Source: Parasphingorhabdus cellanae
GTDB lineage: Bacteria; Pseudomonadota; Alphaproteobacteria; Sphingomonadales; Sphingomonadaceae
Assembly (NCBI RefSeq): GCF_017498565.1
Contig: NZ_CP071794.1
Span: 2,098,001-2,162,000, forward strand
Reading direction: 5' to 3'
DNA length: 64,000 nucleotides
The notes below the pieces were generated by a model that worked only from the letters and a program-made list of their open reading frames with translations, made no database searches and had not been told where the DNA came from. Of this stretch, positions 56,313 to 64,000 are shown piece after piece. Each line of letters opens with the position of its first letter. The stretch's first letter is position 1. The translations under genes and the position numbers were made by a program.

Positions 56313-57821
56313 CTAATTGCGCGGTGCTTGGCGGCGGTAACTTAGTGCTTCTGCTACATGAATCCGCCCAATCTGCTTCACGCCTGCCAAATCGGCAATT
56401 GTCCGCGATACGCGTAAAACTCTTGTATAGCCGCGCGCCGAGAGGCGCATGGCTTCAGCAGCTTGGGCCAATAATTGTCGTCCCGCTTCATCTGGTGTCG
56501 CAAATTTTTCCAGCGCATCACCGTCAATCTCTGTATTTGTCCTGGCATCAAGGTCGGCATAGCGGTGACGCTGCAAGTGCCGGGCTTCAGCCACTCTTGC
56601 CGCAACCACATCAGACCCTTCCGCAGGCGGCGGCATGGTGAGATCGGCCGCAGACAAAGCTTCCACCTCAATATGCAAATCGATCCGGTCTAGCAGCGGG
56701 CCAGACACTTTCGCCTGATAGTCCGCAGCGCATTTGGGCGCGCGCGAACAGGCCAGAGCCGCATCGCCAAGATGCCCGCAGCGGCAAGGATTCATAGCGG
56801 CGACCATCTGGACCCGCGCCGGAAAGGTAACATGGGCATTGGCTCGCGCCACACTAACTTCCCCGGTTTCGAGCGGCTGGCGCAGCGAATCGAGCACCGC
56901 GCGCTGGAATTCCGGTAACTCGTCGAGAAACAACACGCCGAGATGGGCGAGGCTCACCTCGCCCGGGCGTACTTTCAATCCGCCACCAACTAAAGCGGCC
57001 ATCGAAGCGCTGTGGTGCGGATGGCGATAGGGACGGGTCCGGCTCATCTGCCCACCCTCCAGCGTACCTGCGACACTGGCGACCATCGAAACTTCCAGAG
57101 CCTCTGCCGGCGACAAGGGCGGCAATATGCCCGGCAAACAGGATGCTAATAGTGACTTGCCCGAACCGGGCGGTCCGTTCATCAGCAAATTATGTCCGCC
57201 TGCCGCCGCAATCTCTAGCGCGCGTTTGGCAGTTTCCTGACCTTTTACGTCTTTCAGATCCGGTCCGTGGTCAGGCTCTGGGGCGGCTCCGGGATCCGGC
57301 GAGCTTAAAACGGACTGACCTTTAAAGTGATTGAGCAAGGCGAGCAGATCATTTGGCGCCAATATTTCCACATCACCGGCCCAAGCCGCTTCGGGCCCCT
57401 GCAAAGCGGGACATATCAGCCCGAGATGCTCGCCCGATGCGTGTAAAGCGGCGAGCAAAACTCCTGGCGTAGCCGCCAACCGCCCATCCAATGATAGTTC
57501 ACCCACCACGACATAACCTGCCAAAGTCTCTGCATCGATAATTCCCATTGCGCCAAGCAGCGCCAAAGCAATCGGCAAGTCGTAATGCGATCCTTCCTTC
57601 GGCAGGTCTGCCGGGGATAAATTGATTGTAATTCGCTTGGGCGGCAATGACAGGCCCATGGACGCAATCGCCGCGCGAACTCGCTCTCGGCTCTCGGCGA
57701 CGGCTTTATCGGGCAAGCCCACGACATTGAAGGCAGGCAGTCCCGGGGCAACCTGACATTGCACCTCCACTCGGCGTGCTTCCAGACCCAAATAGGCCAC
57801 AGTGGAGACAAGTGCTACCAT
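56313..57821 (-). CDS. comM: YifB/ComM-family Mg chelatase-like AAA+ ATPase
   Basis: A 502-residue AAA+ protein. The N-terminal domain (VEVQCQVAPGLPAFNVVGLP, then RVRAAIASMGLSLPPKRITI) is typical of the family; Walker A is GPPGSGKSLLA, Walker B LFLDELPEF, with sensor/arginine region MNPCRCGHLGD. The C-terminal winged part (LSARGYTRVLRVSRTIADLA) matches. ATG 57821 gives the standard start MVALVSTVAYLGLEA; the upstream extension to 57926 has no resemblance. ComM promotes branch migration in natural transformation; in non-competent hosts its role is unclear. Confidence 0.94.
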   Translation of the reverse strand: MVALVSTVAYLGLEARRVEVQCQVAPGLPAFNVVGLPDKAVAESRERVRAAIASMGLSLPPKRITINLSPADLPKEGSHYDLPIALALLGAMGIIDAETLAGYVVVGELSLDGRLAATPGVLLAALHASGEHLGLICPALQGPEAAWAGDVEILAPNDLLALLNHFKGQSVLSSPDPGAAPEPDHGPDLKDVKGQETAKRALEIAAAGGHNLLMNGPPGSGKSLLASCLPGILPPLSPAEALEVSMVASVAGTLEGGQMSRTRPYRHPHHSASMAALVGGGLKVRPGEVSLAHLGVLFLDELPEFQRAVLDSLRQPLETGEVSVARANAHVTFPARVQMVAAMNPCRCGHLGDAALACSRAPKCAADYQAKVSGPLLDRIDLHIEVEALSAADLTMPPPAEGSDVVAARVAEARHLQRHRYADLDARTNTEIDGDALEKFATPDEAGRQLLAQAAEAMRLSARGYTRVLRVSRTIADLAGVKQIGRIHVAEALSYRRQAPRN

Positions 57822-57995
57822 TTCAAACGCCTTATTTCCTTGTTGTAGCCCGTGACAGTGACAAGGCGAATCACAAGAGTCGAGCGGGAAGGAAGGCTTG
57901 GCCGGAACCGTCAAAACCACCCGCAATCATAGTTAACTTTATGTAAACCAACGGTTTCTATCTTTTCGCAACAGCTATCAGGCAGAAACAGCTTC

Positions 57996-58742
57996 ATGGA
58001 ACTGCGGATATATAACGAAGATACCGATCATCAGGGCGCCAAGGGGTCCTGGGCCAGTGGCCTTTTGACCATCATCTTTGCAGCTGCCGCCTTGTTCCTG
58101 CTGCCGGCCGGGCCAGCCCAGGCGGCGGGTTCCAGCATTACCGTTACCGAAACCGTCGAAACGTTCGAATATACGATTGTCGCGCCAGAACGGTCTTCAG
58201 ATTGGACGTCCGCGCCTTCTTTGCAAACGCTGGGTCGCTATGGTCCTTTTCGAGTAGTCTCATCAGACACAGCGGAAATGTCCGGCACGGTTGATAGCGA
58301 TTCTCCAATGTTGTTTCGACAGATGCTGAAACAGCATCCTGGCATCAAACGGATACAGATGATCGATTGTGACGGTTCGGTGGATGAGGCCGCGAATTTG
58401 AGTTTGGCTCGACAAATTCGCCACGCCGGGATTAGCACACATGTACCGGCACACGGCTCCGTACGGTCTGGTGCAGTCGAACTGTTCCTCGCGGGAGTAA
58501 GACATACCGCTGACAAAGGCGCGGAATTCGTCGTCCACAGCTGGATGGATGAAGATGGCAGAGAGGCCAATGACTATCCTCCAGATGATCCGGTTCATTC
58601 GGAATATCTGAGCTATTATACGGAAATGGGTATCCCGGCTGACAAGGCTCAGGCTTTTTACGCACTGACCAACAGCGTGCCTTTTGCCGAACAGCTCAAA
58701 CTGTCCCGCAATGATCTGGCGCGTTTCCAGCTGCTGCACTAG
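57996..58742 (+). CDS. Exported ClpP/crotonase-fold-like protein
   Basis: 248 residues. A hydrophobic N-terminal segment (LLTIIFAAAALFLLPAG) after a 22-residue polar start suggests an uncleaved anchor or long signal. The middle follows the ClpP-class layout of COG3904-like periplasmic proteins: MIDCDGSVDEAANLSLARQI, THVPAHGSVRSGAVELFLAG (Ser in the nucleophile position), KGAEFVVHSWMDEDG with a His, and a late helical tail. The nucleophile loop differs from the usual S-A-C form. Function is not known. The gene stands alone, divergent from comM. Confidence 0.6.
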   Translation: MELRIYNEDTDHQGAKGSWASGLLTIIFAAAALFLLPAGPAQAAGSSITVTETVETFEYTIVAPERSSDWTSAPSLQTLGRYGPFRVVSSDTAEMSGTVDSDSPMLFRQMLKQHPGIKRIQMIDCDGSVDEAANLSLARQIRHAGISTHVPAHGSVRSGAVELFLAGVRHTADKGAEFVVHSWMDEDGREANDYPPDDPVHSEYLSYYTEMGIPADKAQAFYALTNSVPFAEQLKLSRNDLARFQLLH

Positions 58743-58877
58743 CCACAATATCCAATAACAGATGTACGGAAACGGCGATTCTGCTCCGTCTTCCATTCAT
58801 GCTATATGCATAAATTGGAACGATAATCGACCAGCAGCGTGATTTCTTCGACAACCCGGCTTGCGGGTAGCATTGCG

Positions 58878-59234
58878 ATGCATCACATAGAACGTATGAA
58901 AGTGGATATGGACGAGAAACTGGGTAAAAAACGGAGGAAATATACATCGGGATCGCGATTCGCGCTTTCGGTGCTCGGCTTTACGCTGATGATCCTGTCG
59001 CCCATTGTCGGCGCTATTCCGGGACCCGGTTTCATCATTATGTTCCCACTAGGATTGGCGCTGGTGCTGCAAAATTCGCGCTGGGCGAAGAAACGCTACG
59101 TCGATTTCAAGCAGCGTTTTCCGAAATATGGCCAATGGACCGACTGGGCGATGCGCCGCAAACGGCACAAAGAGTTGCCCGATGATTTTGAACTGCCGAT
59201 TGTAGGCAAGGTGAAGACCAAGTCCGAAAGCTGA
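58878..59234 (+). CDS. PGPGW-type small transmembrane protein
   Basis: About 118 residues with two hydrophobic segments (FALSVLGFTLMILSPIVGAI and GFIIMFPLGLALVL) around IPGPGFIIM, the PGPGW-family hallmark. A basic C-terminal tail (KKRYVDFKQRFPKYG) follows. Start uncertain: ATGs at 58878, 58896 and 58908 are all in frame and none has a strong ribosome site. Function is unknown. Confidence 0.75.
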   Translation: MHHIERMKVDMDEKLGKKRRKYTSGSRFALSVLGFTLMILSPIVGAIPGPGFIIMFPLGLALVLQNSRWAKKRYVDFKQRFPKYGQWTDWAMRRKRHKELPDDFELPIVGKVKTKSES

Positions 59235-59275
59235 GTTTTTTTGCCAGTTTTTTTGCCGAGTGCTCAGCCTAATGC

Positions 59276-59304
59276 TTGACTTTCCGCGGCTGCACACTTA
59301 TCCG
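59276..59304 (+). promoter_or_regulatory. Candidate rpmH promoter
   Basis: TTGACT (59276-59281), 17-base spacer, TATCCG (59299-59304). This would start a transcript just upstream of the hairpin at 59320-59345, about 65 bases before the rpmH ATG. Confidence 0.45.
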
Positions 59305-59319
59305 CAGCGACAACAAGAC

Positions 59320-59345
59320 GGCCGCAGCTTATGGCGGCCTTTTTT
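59320..59345 (+). terminator. Terminator-like hairpin in the rpmH leader
   Basis: GGCCGC, an 8-base loop, GCGGCC, then six T. It is a perfect 6-bp stem with a U-run, between the PGPGW gene and rpmH. It may end the upstream transcript or, given the promoter candidate just before it, attenuate the rpmH operon. Confidence 0.75.
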
Positions 59346-59374
59346 ATCGAAATTTTAGACGTAGGATAAACGCG

Positions 59375-59509
59375 ATGAAGCGCACATTTCAACCGAGCCG
59401 CCTGGTCCGTAAACGGCGCCATGGTTTCCGCGCCCGCAAAGCAACTGTCGGAGGCCGTAAAATACTGGCTGCCCGTCGTTCGCGTGGCCGCAACAAGCTG
59501 TCTGCCTGA
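59375..59509 (+). CDS. rpmH: 50S ribosomal protein L34
   Basis: 44 residues beginning [20 protein letters not shown], the complete L34 sequence with its basic, arginine-rich body and end GRNKLSA. TAGGAT precedes the ATG. A longer frame opens at 59276, but the extension contains the leader hairpin. First gene of the conserved rpmH-rnpA-yidD-yidC cluster. Confidence 0.99.
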   Translation: MKRTFQPSRLVRKRRHGFRARKATVGGRKILAARRSRGRNKLSA

Positions 59510-59542
59510 AGCATCTGCTCCGGCAGATTATAGGATGATGCG

Positions 59543-59929
59543 GTGACTGATCCGCGTCTTCAACCCATCAACATTGAAGTGATTCGGAAGCGTCCGGATT
59601 TTCTCGCAGCGAATCGCGGCAAGCGATTCGTAACGCCTGGTTTTGTTCTGCTGGCCCATAAGCGAAGCGCAGAGCATGCTATAGCCCCCAACACCATCCG
59701 CTATGGCATTACAGTGACCAAAAAAATCGGTAATGCAGTGGCCCGCAACCGGATGAAGCGGCGGTTTCGAGCGTTGCTCGCTGAATTGCTCCCACAATAT
59801 GGTATAGTCGGCGCAGATCATATCATGATCGGCCGCAAGGAAGGCCGCAAACAAGATAAAGAGCGGGATTTCGCTGCGATAAAAACAGATCTGGAAAAAG
59901 CGCTGAAACATCTCGCGAAAAAACTTTAA
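59543..59929 (+). CDS. rnpA: Ribonuclease P protein component
   Basis: A 128-residue basic protein. The RNR motif and context are present ([20 protein letters not shown]). The N-terminal part ([19 protein letters not shown]) and GVQ-type strands are typical. The start is GTG 59543; in-frame ATGs were not found upstream. It partners with RNase P RNA to mature tRNAs. Six bases separate its stop from yidD. Confidence 0.96.
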   Translation: MTDPRLQPINIEVIRKRPDFLAANRGKRFVTPGFVLLAHKRSAEHAIAPNTIRYGITVTKKIGNAVARNRMKRRFRALLAELLPQYGIVGADHIMIGRKEGRKQDKERDFAAIKTDLEKALKHLAKKL

Positions 59930-59934
59930 AAACC

Positions 59935-60147
59935 ATGCTGAGGGCGATTTTCATCTTCTTCGTACGCTGCTGGCAATGGGGCCCGTCGCGTATTTTGCCT
60001 CCGACTTGCCGGTACAGCCCAACCTGTTCAGCCTATGCGATCGAAGCGATCGAAAAACACGGTGCAATTAGGGGTAGCTGGCTGGGCGCGAAACGGCTAT
60101 TGCGCTGTCATCCGTGGGGGGGCTCTGGTTATGATCCGGTCCCTTGA
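59935..60147 (+). CDS. yidD: Membrane protein insertion efficiency factor YidD
   Basis: 70 residues with three diagnostic blocks: [36 protein letters not shown] and [16 protein letters not shown]. It supports YidC-mediated insertion. Embedded between rnpA and yidC as is conserved. Confidence 0.97.
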   Translation: MLRAIFIFFVRCWQWGPSRILPPTCRYSPTCSAYAIEAIEKHGAIRGSWLGAKRLLRCHPWGGSGYDPVP

Positions 60148-60236
60148 ACGCATTAATATATAGAGGCAATGGAACAGGGCTGCTCTAGTCTTGCTTGGTG
60201 TAACATCAATCTTTAAGCCAGAATTTAGGAAAAACA

Positions 60237-62069
60237 GTGGACGACAAGCGTAATATCATCATGGCGGTCTTGCTAACCGGCATCATCCTTTTTGGCTGGC
60301 CGGTACTGATGGAAACATTTTTCCCTGACATGGTGAACAAGAATGAAGCGGTCGAGCAAGCCGACAGCCCAGGCAATGATCAGGCCGCGGCACCGACAGA
60401 TGGCTCCGCGCCCGCTGTTTCGACGACACCGGGCAGTGCTGCAATCGGCGCGGATGCGGCGGCTGGCACCATCCGCAAGCTTTCGGTCGTACTCGCCGAA
60501 AATCCTCGTGTCGCGATTGATACACCGCGGCTCCAAGGCTCCATCAACCTGCAGGGCGCGCGGTTTGATGATCTGACGCTGACCGATCACACCACGGAGC
60601 TGGCGAAAGACAGCCCGCCAGTGCGGCTATTCGCTCCATCGGGTACCAAAGACGCCTATTTCAGCCGCTTTGGCTGGGCCGGAGATGGCGTGGCTGTGCC
60701 GGACGACAAAACCGTATGGACAGCCGACAAGGCCAAGTTGACACCGGAAACGCCGGTTACACTAAGCTGGGCCAATGAAACCGGACAGACCTACGCAATC
60801 ACGTTATCCATTGATGAAAATTATCTGATCACCGCAGAGCAAAGCGTTACCAATCGCGGCGAAAACGCAATTGCGCTCAACCCTTTTGGCATACTCAGCC
60901 GCGTGCGCGATCTCGACAATGTCCCGCCAGGCGAAGCGGATAGCTGGACCATCCATATTGGTCCGATGGGCGTGTTTGATGGTATCGCTAATTTCGACAC
61001 CGATTATGAAGATGTCGATGAAGCAGGCACCAACGGTATAGCAGCCGATGCAACCAAGGGCTGGGTTGGCTTCACCGACAAATATTGGCTCGGGGCCTTG
61101 ATTCCCGTCAGCAATGCTAAAGTCGAAGCCAAGTTCCGCGCGGGTAGCGGCGACATTTATCAAGCGCAAATTGCCCGCGAAAATGCGCAAGTCATTGCGC
61201 CCGGCAAAGTGCTGAAGACCACCACACGCCTGTTCGCGGGCGCAAAGGAAACCGCGCTGCTCGATACCTATAAAGAGCAATATGACATCACCTTGCTCGA
61301 CCGAGCAGTCGATTGGGGCTGGTTCTACTGGTTTGAAAAACCGCTTTTCTATCTGCTCGACTGGCTGTTTAAATTTTCCGGCAATTTTGGTGTCGCGATC
61401 ATTTTGATGACCTTTGTCGTGCGCGGGATTATGTTCCCGATTGCGCAAAAGCAGTTCGCCTCGATGGCTCAAATGCGCGCTGTGCAGCCGAAGATGAAGA
61501 AAATTCAGGAAAAATATAAGGAAGACAAGCAGAAACAGCAGCAGGAAATCATGAAGCTGTATAAGGATGAGAAGGTCAATCCGCTGGCTGGCTGTCTGCC
61601 GATTTTTCTGCAAATTCCGATTTTCTTTGCGCTCTATAAAGTGTTGATGCTCTCGATCGAGATGCGCCATCAACCATTCACACTGTGGATCAAGGATTTG
61701 TCTGCGCCCGACCCACTTACGCCGGTCAACCTGTTCGGTCTGATCCCGTTTGATCCGCCGAGCTTCCTCGCGGTGGGTATCTTGCCGATCCTGATGGGCA
61801 TTACGATGCACTATCAGTTCAAGCTGAACCCGCAGCAAATGGATCCGATGCAACAACAGATTTTCAGCATCATGCCGTGGATTTTGGTGTTCATCATGGC
61901 GCCCTTTGCCGCTGGCCTGCAGCTTTACTGGACCGTTTCCAACGTCCTTACCATTGCGCAGCAGAAGTGGCTCTATTCGCGCCATCCACAGCTGAAAGAG
62001 CAAATGGCCAAGGATGCTGAGGAAAAGGCCAAGAAAGCAGAAGAAGAAAAAGCGGCAAAAACCAACTAG
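60237..62069 (+). CDS. yidC: Membrane protein insertase YidC
   Basis: A 610-residue insertase. An N-terminal anchor (IIMAVLLTGIILFGWPVLM) is followed by a large periplasmic beta domain (about 60-340) and a conserved 5-TM core with FGVAIILMTFVVRGIMFPIA, LAGCLPIFLQIPIFFALYKV and IMPWILVFIMAPFAAGLQLY. The C-terminus is lysine-rich. The start is GTG 60237 with TAGGAAAAAC upstream. An Ala/Pro/acidic linker of about 45 residues after the first helix is typical for alphaproteobacterial YidC. Confidence 0.98.
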   Translation: MDDKRNIIMAVLLTGIILFGWPVLMETFFPDMVNKNEAVEQADSPGNDQAAAPTDGSAPAVSTTPGSAAIGADAAAGTIRKLSVVLAENPRVAIDTPRLQGSINLQGARFDDLTLTDHTTELAKDSPPVRLFAPSGTKDAYFSRFGWAGDGVAVPDDKTVWTADKAKLTPETPVTLSWANETGQTYAITLSIDENYLITAEQSVTNRGENAIALNPFGILSRVRDLDNVPPGEADSWTIHIGPMGVFDGIANFDTDYEDVDEAGTNGIAADATKGWVGFTDKYWLGALIPVSNAKVEAKFRAGSGDIYQAQIARENAQVIAPGKVLKTTTRLFAGAKETALLDTYKEQYDITLLDRAVDWGWFYWFEKPLFYLLDWLFKFSGNFGVAIILMTFVVRGIMFPIAQKQFASMAQMRAVQPKMKKIQEKYKEDKQKQQQEIMKLYKDEKVNPLAGCLPIFLQIPIFFALYKVLMLSIEMRHQPFTLWIKDLSAPDPLTPVNLFGLIPFDPPSFLAVGILPILMGITMHYQFKLNPQQMDPMQQQIFSIMPWILVFIMAPFAAGLQLYWTVSNVLTIAQQKWLYSRHPQLKEQMAKDAEEKAKKAEEEKAAKTN

Positions 62070-62091
62070 GCCGCCCCCCTGCTCCGGGTTT

Positions 62092-62190
62092 GTCGTCCTG
62101 AACTTGATTACCTTCGGTGGTCTTTCGACTCAGGATGCACAGTGGATGCCGCGACTAAAATACTAGATCCTGAAACAAGTTCAGGACGAC
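62092..62190. repeat. REP-like element with perfect 15-bp inverted ends
   Basis: gtcgtcctgaacttg (62092-62106) and its exact reverse complement caagttcaggacgac (62176-62190) flank about 70 bases that include tttcgactcagg. It fills the yidC-engB gap. The 5' extension of the engB frame runs through this repeat, a reason not to start the gene there. Confidence 0.8.
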
Positions 62191-62201
62191 GGATCGATAT
62201 T

Positions 62202-62834
62202 ATGAAACCACTGCACCCAAAAATCTTTTCCGGACCGATTTCTTTCTTGAAATCTGCACCGCAGCTACAATTCTTACCGGATCCGACGGCTCCGGAAATT
62301 GCCTTTGCGGGCCGGTCTAACGTCGGCAAGTCGTCGCTAATCAATGCATTGACGGGCCGCAACGGGCTCGCGCGGACATCCAATACCCCGGGCCGGACGC
62401 AGGAACTGAATTTTTTCGACATTGGGGACACTTCAAACGGGCCGCCGATCTTCCGGATCTGCGACATGCCGGGCTATGGCTTTGCCAAAGCCCCGCCAAA
62501 AGTCGTTCAGAAGTGGCGCTACCTGATCAACGATTATCTGCGCGGGCGGCAAGTGCTCAAGCGCACTTTTGTGCTGATTGATTCGCGCCATGGGATCAAG
62601 AATACCGATGAAAATGTGCTGGAGATGCTCGACAAAGCGGCTGTCAGCTACCGGATCGTGATGACCAAGGCTGATAAGGTGAAAACCACCGAGCTGGAGG
62701 CGACCAAAGAAAAAGTCATTGCTGCGGCGAAAAAGCATCCGGCCGCACATCCCGAATTGATCATCACTTCTTCGGAGAAAAAGCAGGGCATTGACGCACT
62801 GCGCATGGCGGTGCTCGAAGCCGTTCAGATATAG
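62202..62834 (+). CDS. yihA: Ribosome biogenesis GTPase YihA/EngB/YsxC
   Basis: A 210-residue TRAFAC GTPase for late 50S assembly. G1 AFAGRSNVGKSSLINALTG, G2 Thr in SNTPGRTQELNFF, G3 DMPGYGFAKAPP, G4 MTKADK, G5 region TSSEKKQGID. ATG 62202 (MKPLHPKIFSGP) is right after the REP-like element; the longer frame from 62142 is repeat sequence. It continues the yidC cluster. Confidence 0.96.
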   Translation: MKPLHPKIFSGPISFLKSAPQLQFLPDPTAPEIAFAGRSNVGKSSLINALTGRNGLARTSNTPGRTQELNFFDIGDTSNGPPIFRICDMPGYGFAKAPPKVVQKWRYLINDYLRGRQVLKRTFVLIDSRHGIKNTDENVLEMLDKAAVSYRIVMTKADKVKTTELEATKEKVIAAAKKHPAAHPELIITSSEKKQGIDALRMAVLEAVQI

Positions 62835-62936
62835 GTTCAGATGCCAGTTAGCGTAACTTTCCTCATAAATATCGCGAATATCAGGATATAAGATTCCCGC
62901 TTCCGCTCTAATGACGAGTGCGTTAGGTATGTGTTT

Positions 62937-63608
62937 ATGAAACTGATAATCGGAAACAAAGCCTATTCCAGCTGGTCCATGCGTGGATGGCTCGCCTGCA
63001 AACAGTCCGGGCTCTCGTTCGAAGAGCTCACCGTGCCGCTCTATGGTGAGGATTGGGATGAGATGCGGGTTAGCGAAAATTTTGCGCCATCCGGCGGCAA
63101 GGTCCCCATTTTGTGGGATGGCGAAAGCGTGATCTGGGACAGTCTCGCGATCATCGACTGGCTCGCCGACAAAACCCATCGCGACCGCTTCTGGCCCAAA
63201 GATGAGACAGCGCGTGGTATGGCCCGTTCGATGGCTGCCGAGATGCACAGCGGCTTTATGGCGCTGCGTAAACAGTGCCCGATGAACACTCGCAAGCGCT
63301 TCGAAGGGCTTCAATTCACGCTAGAGGTGGTTCAGGATGCCGCCCGTATCATGCAGCTATGGGCACAAGCACGGGCGCGCTTTGGCGGTGGCGGGCCGTT
63401 TCTATTTGGTACGTTTGGTGCGGTTGATATCATGTATGCACCGATTATTTCACGGTTCCAGACTTATGGAATTCAGGTTCCCGGCTTTGCCGCATCCTAT
63501 ATGGATACCATGCTCGGCCATGACTGGATGGTTCAGTGGATGGAGGCCGCCGAAGAAGAACCATGGGTAATCGAACATTTTGATGCACCTGAAGCGGCAA
63601 GAGGCTGA
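62937..63608 (+). CDS. Glutathione S-transferase family protein
   Basis: A 223-residue GST. The N-terminal domain starts MKLIIGNKAYSSWSMRGW (Ser-rich active-site turn of the zeta/maleylacetoacetate-like class), then GGKVPILWDGESVIWDSLAI with the gamma-Glu site. The C-terminal domain contains PFLFGTFGAVDIMYAPIISR. ATG 62937 is the likely start; a GTG at 62931 is also in frame. It differs from the GST at 38043 in the active-site loop. Substrate is unknown. Confidence 0.9.
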   Translation: MKLIIGNKAYSSWSMRGWLACKQSGLSFEELTVPLYGEDWDEMRVSENFAPSGGKVPILWDGESVIWDSLAIIDWLADKTHRDRFWPKDETARGMARSMAAEMHSGFMALRKQCPMNTRKRFEGLQFTLEVVQDAARIMQLWAQARARFGGGGPFLFGTFGAVDIMYAPIISRFQTYGIQVPGFAASYMDTMLGHDWMVQWMEAAEEEPWVIEHFDAPEAARG

Positions 63609-63616
63609 ACCACAAT

Positions 63617-64000
63617 ATGAGCGACAATAGCGCCCTCGAGCTGGCCAAGCGGCTGATCGCCTGCCCGAGCATCACGCCTGCAACCGGTATCGTGTTTGAC
63701 GAAATGGAAGCGATGCTCCAACCCTTAGGGTTTGAGGTGTCGCGCTTCATTGCCGGTGACAGGCCCGAGGACGAGGGTCTTGGCGGCGCGGTTGAGAATC
63801 TTTTCGCCATCCGCAGAGGTCCAGAAGGCGCACGCCATTTTGCCTTCGCGGGACATCTCGATGTCGTTCCACCCGGCGAAGGCTGGGGCAGTGACCCTTT
63901 TGTTCCCAAAGTCAAAGGCGATCTACTACACGGACGCGGCGCGGTGGATATGAAAGGCAGCATCGCCGCCTTTGTCAGCACCTTGCACAGCCTGCCTAGC
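63617..64000 (+). CDS. dapE: Succinyl-diaminopimelate desuccinylase, 3' part cut off
   Basis: The first 128 codons of an M20 metallopeptidase-family enzyme of lysine/DAP synthesis; the C-terminus is beyond the window. MSDNSALELAKRLIACPSIT is typical of DapE. The zinc ligands begin with His in HFAFAGHLDVVPPGEGW and the bridging Asp in LHGRGAVDMKGSIAAFV. It starts 8 bases after the GST stop. lysC elsewhere in the window feeds the same pathway. Confidence 0.92.
   Translation, partial: MSDNSALELAKRLIACPSITPATGIVFDEMEAMLQPLGFEVSRFIAGDRPEDEGLGGAVENLFAIRRGPEGARHFAFAGHLDVVPPGEGWGSDPFVPKVKGDLLHGRGAVDMKGSIAAFVSTLHSLPS

Noticed and set aside
60804..62003. Minus-strand ORF of 399 codons opposite yidC
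   Set aside because: Shadow of yidC; no start context and no family resemblance.

Overview
This window looks like a chromosomal segment of a sphingomonad-type alphaproteobacterium (Sphingorhabdus/Sphingopyxis-like). The evidence is the gene families (an NDUFA9-like protein, COQ7-type hydroxylase, UbiG), the alphaproteobacterial rpmH-rnpA-yidD-yidC-engB block, PEP-CTERM and DUF2059 proteins, and REP-like palindromes of kinds often seen in this order. The assignment is by family resemblance; no search was run.

Region 1 (1-16.9 kb, minus strand) is an apparent secretion operon. A single 14.5-kb ORF encodes a 4820-residue surface protein. It has an N-terminal LEPRMMFDGA motif, a DUF4347 domain, and by my count 25 cadherin/Ig-like 'tandem-95' repeats interleaved with 15 He_PIG-type repeats. 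A TolC-family outer-membrane protein and a membrane-fusion adaptor (cut by the window edge) follow it.

Region 2 (about 16.96-27.02 kb) is a roughly 10-kb integrative island in the 3' end of tRNA-Leu(CAG). A tyrosine recombinase sits beside the tRNA and a degraded copy of the tRNA 3' end marks the far border. Cargo is a KAP-type P-loop NTPase next to a 1071-aa Eco57I-like nuclease-methyltransferase (candidate phage defence), a serine recombinase with an array of repeated boxes over its promoter, a PEP-CTERM protein, an XRE regulator and two unknown genes. This is the most novel part of the window.

Region 3 (27.3-46.5 kb) is metabolic chromosome: NDUFA9-like, uppP, gltD, a DUF2059 protein, gltB, GNAT, VOC, GST, ubiG, lysC, a frameshifted nitronate monooxygenase gene, two PH-domain membrane proteins and a DUF885 protein.

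Region 4 (46.5-57.8 kb) holds envelope and housekeeping genes: ctpA-dsbB-coq7 on the minus strand; an M23 peptidase gene overlapping a bactofilin gene; proA-nadD-rsfS-rlmH-envC on the plus strand; and a yifB/comM gene.

Region 5 (58-64 kb) holds a ClpP-like exported protein, a PGPGW membrane protein, then rpmH-rnpA-yidD-yidC-engB, a GST and the start of dapE. A terminator-like hairpin lies in the rpmH leader. No rRNA or CRISPR array was seen.
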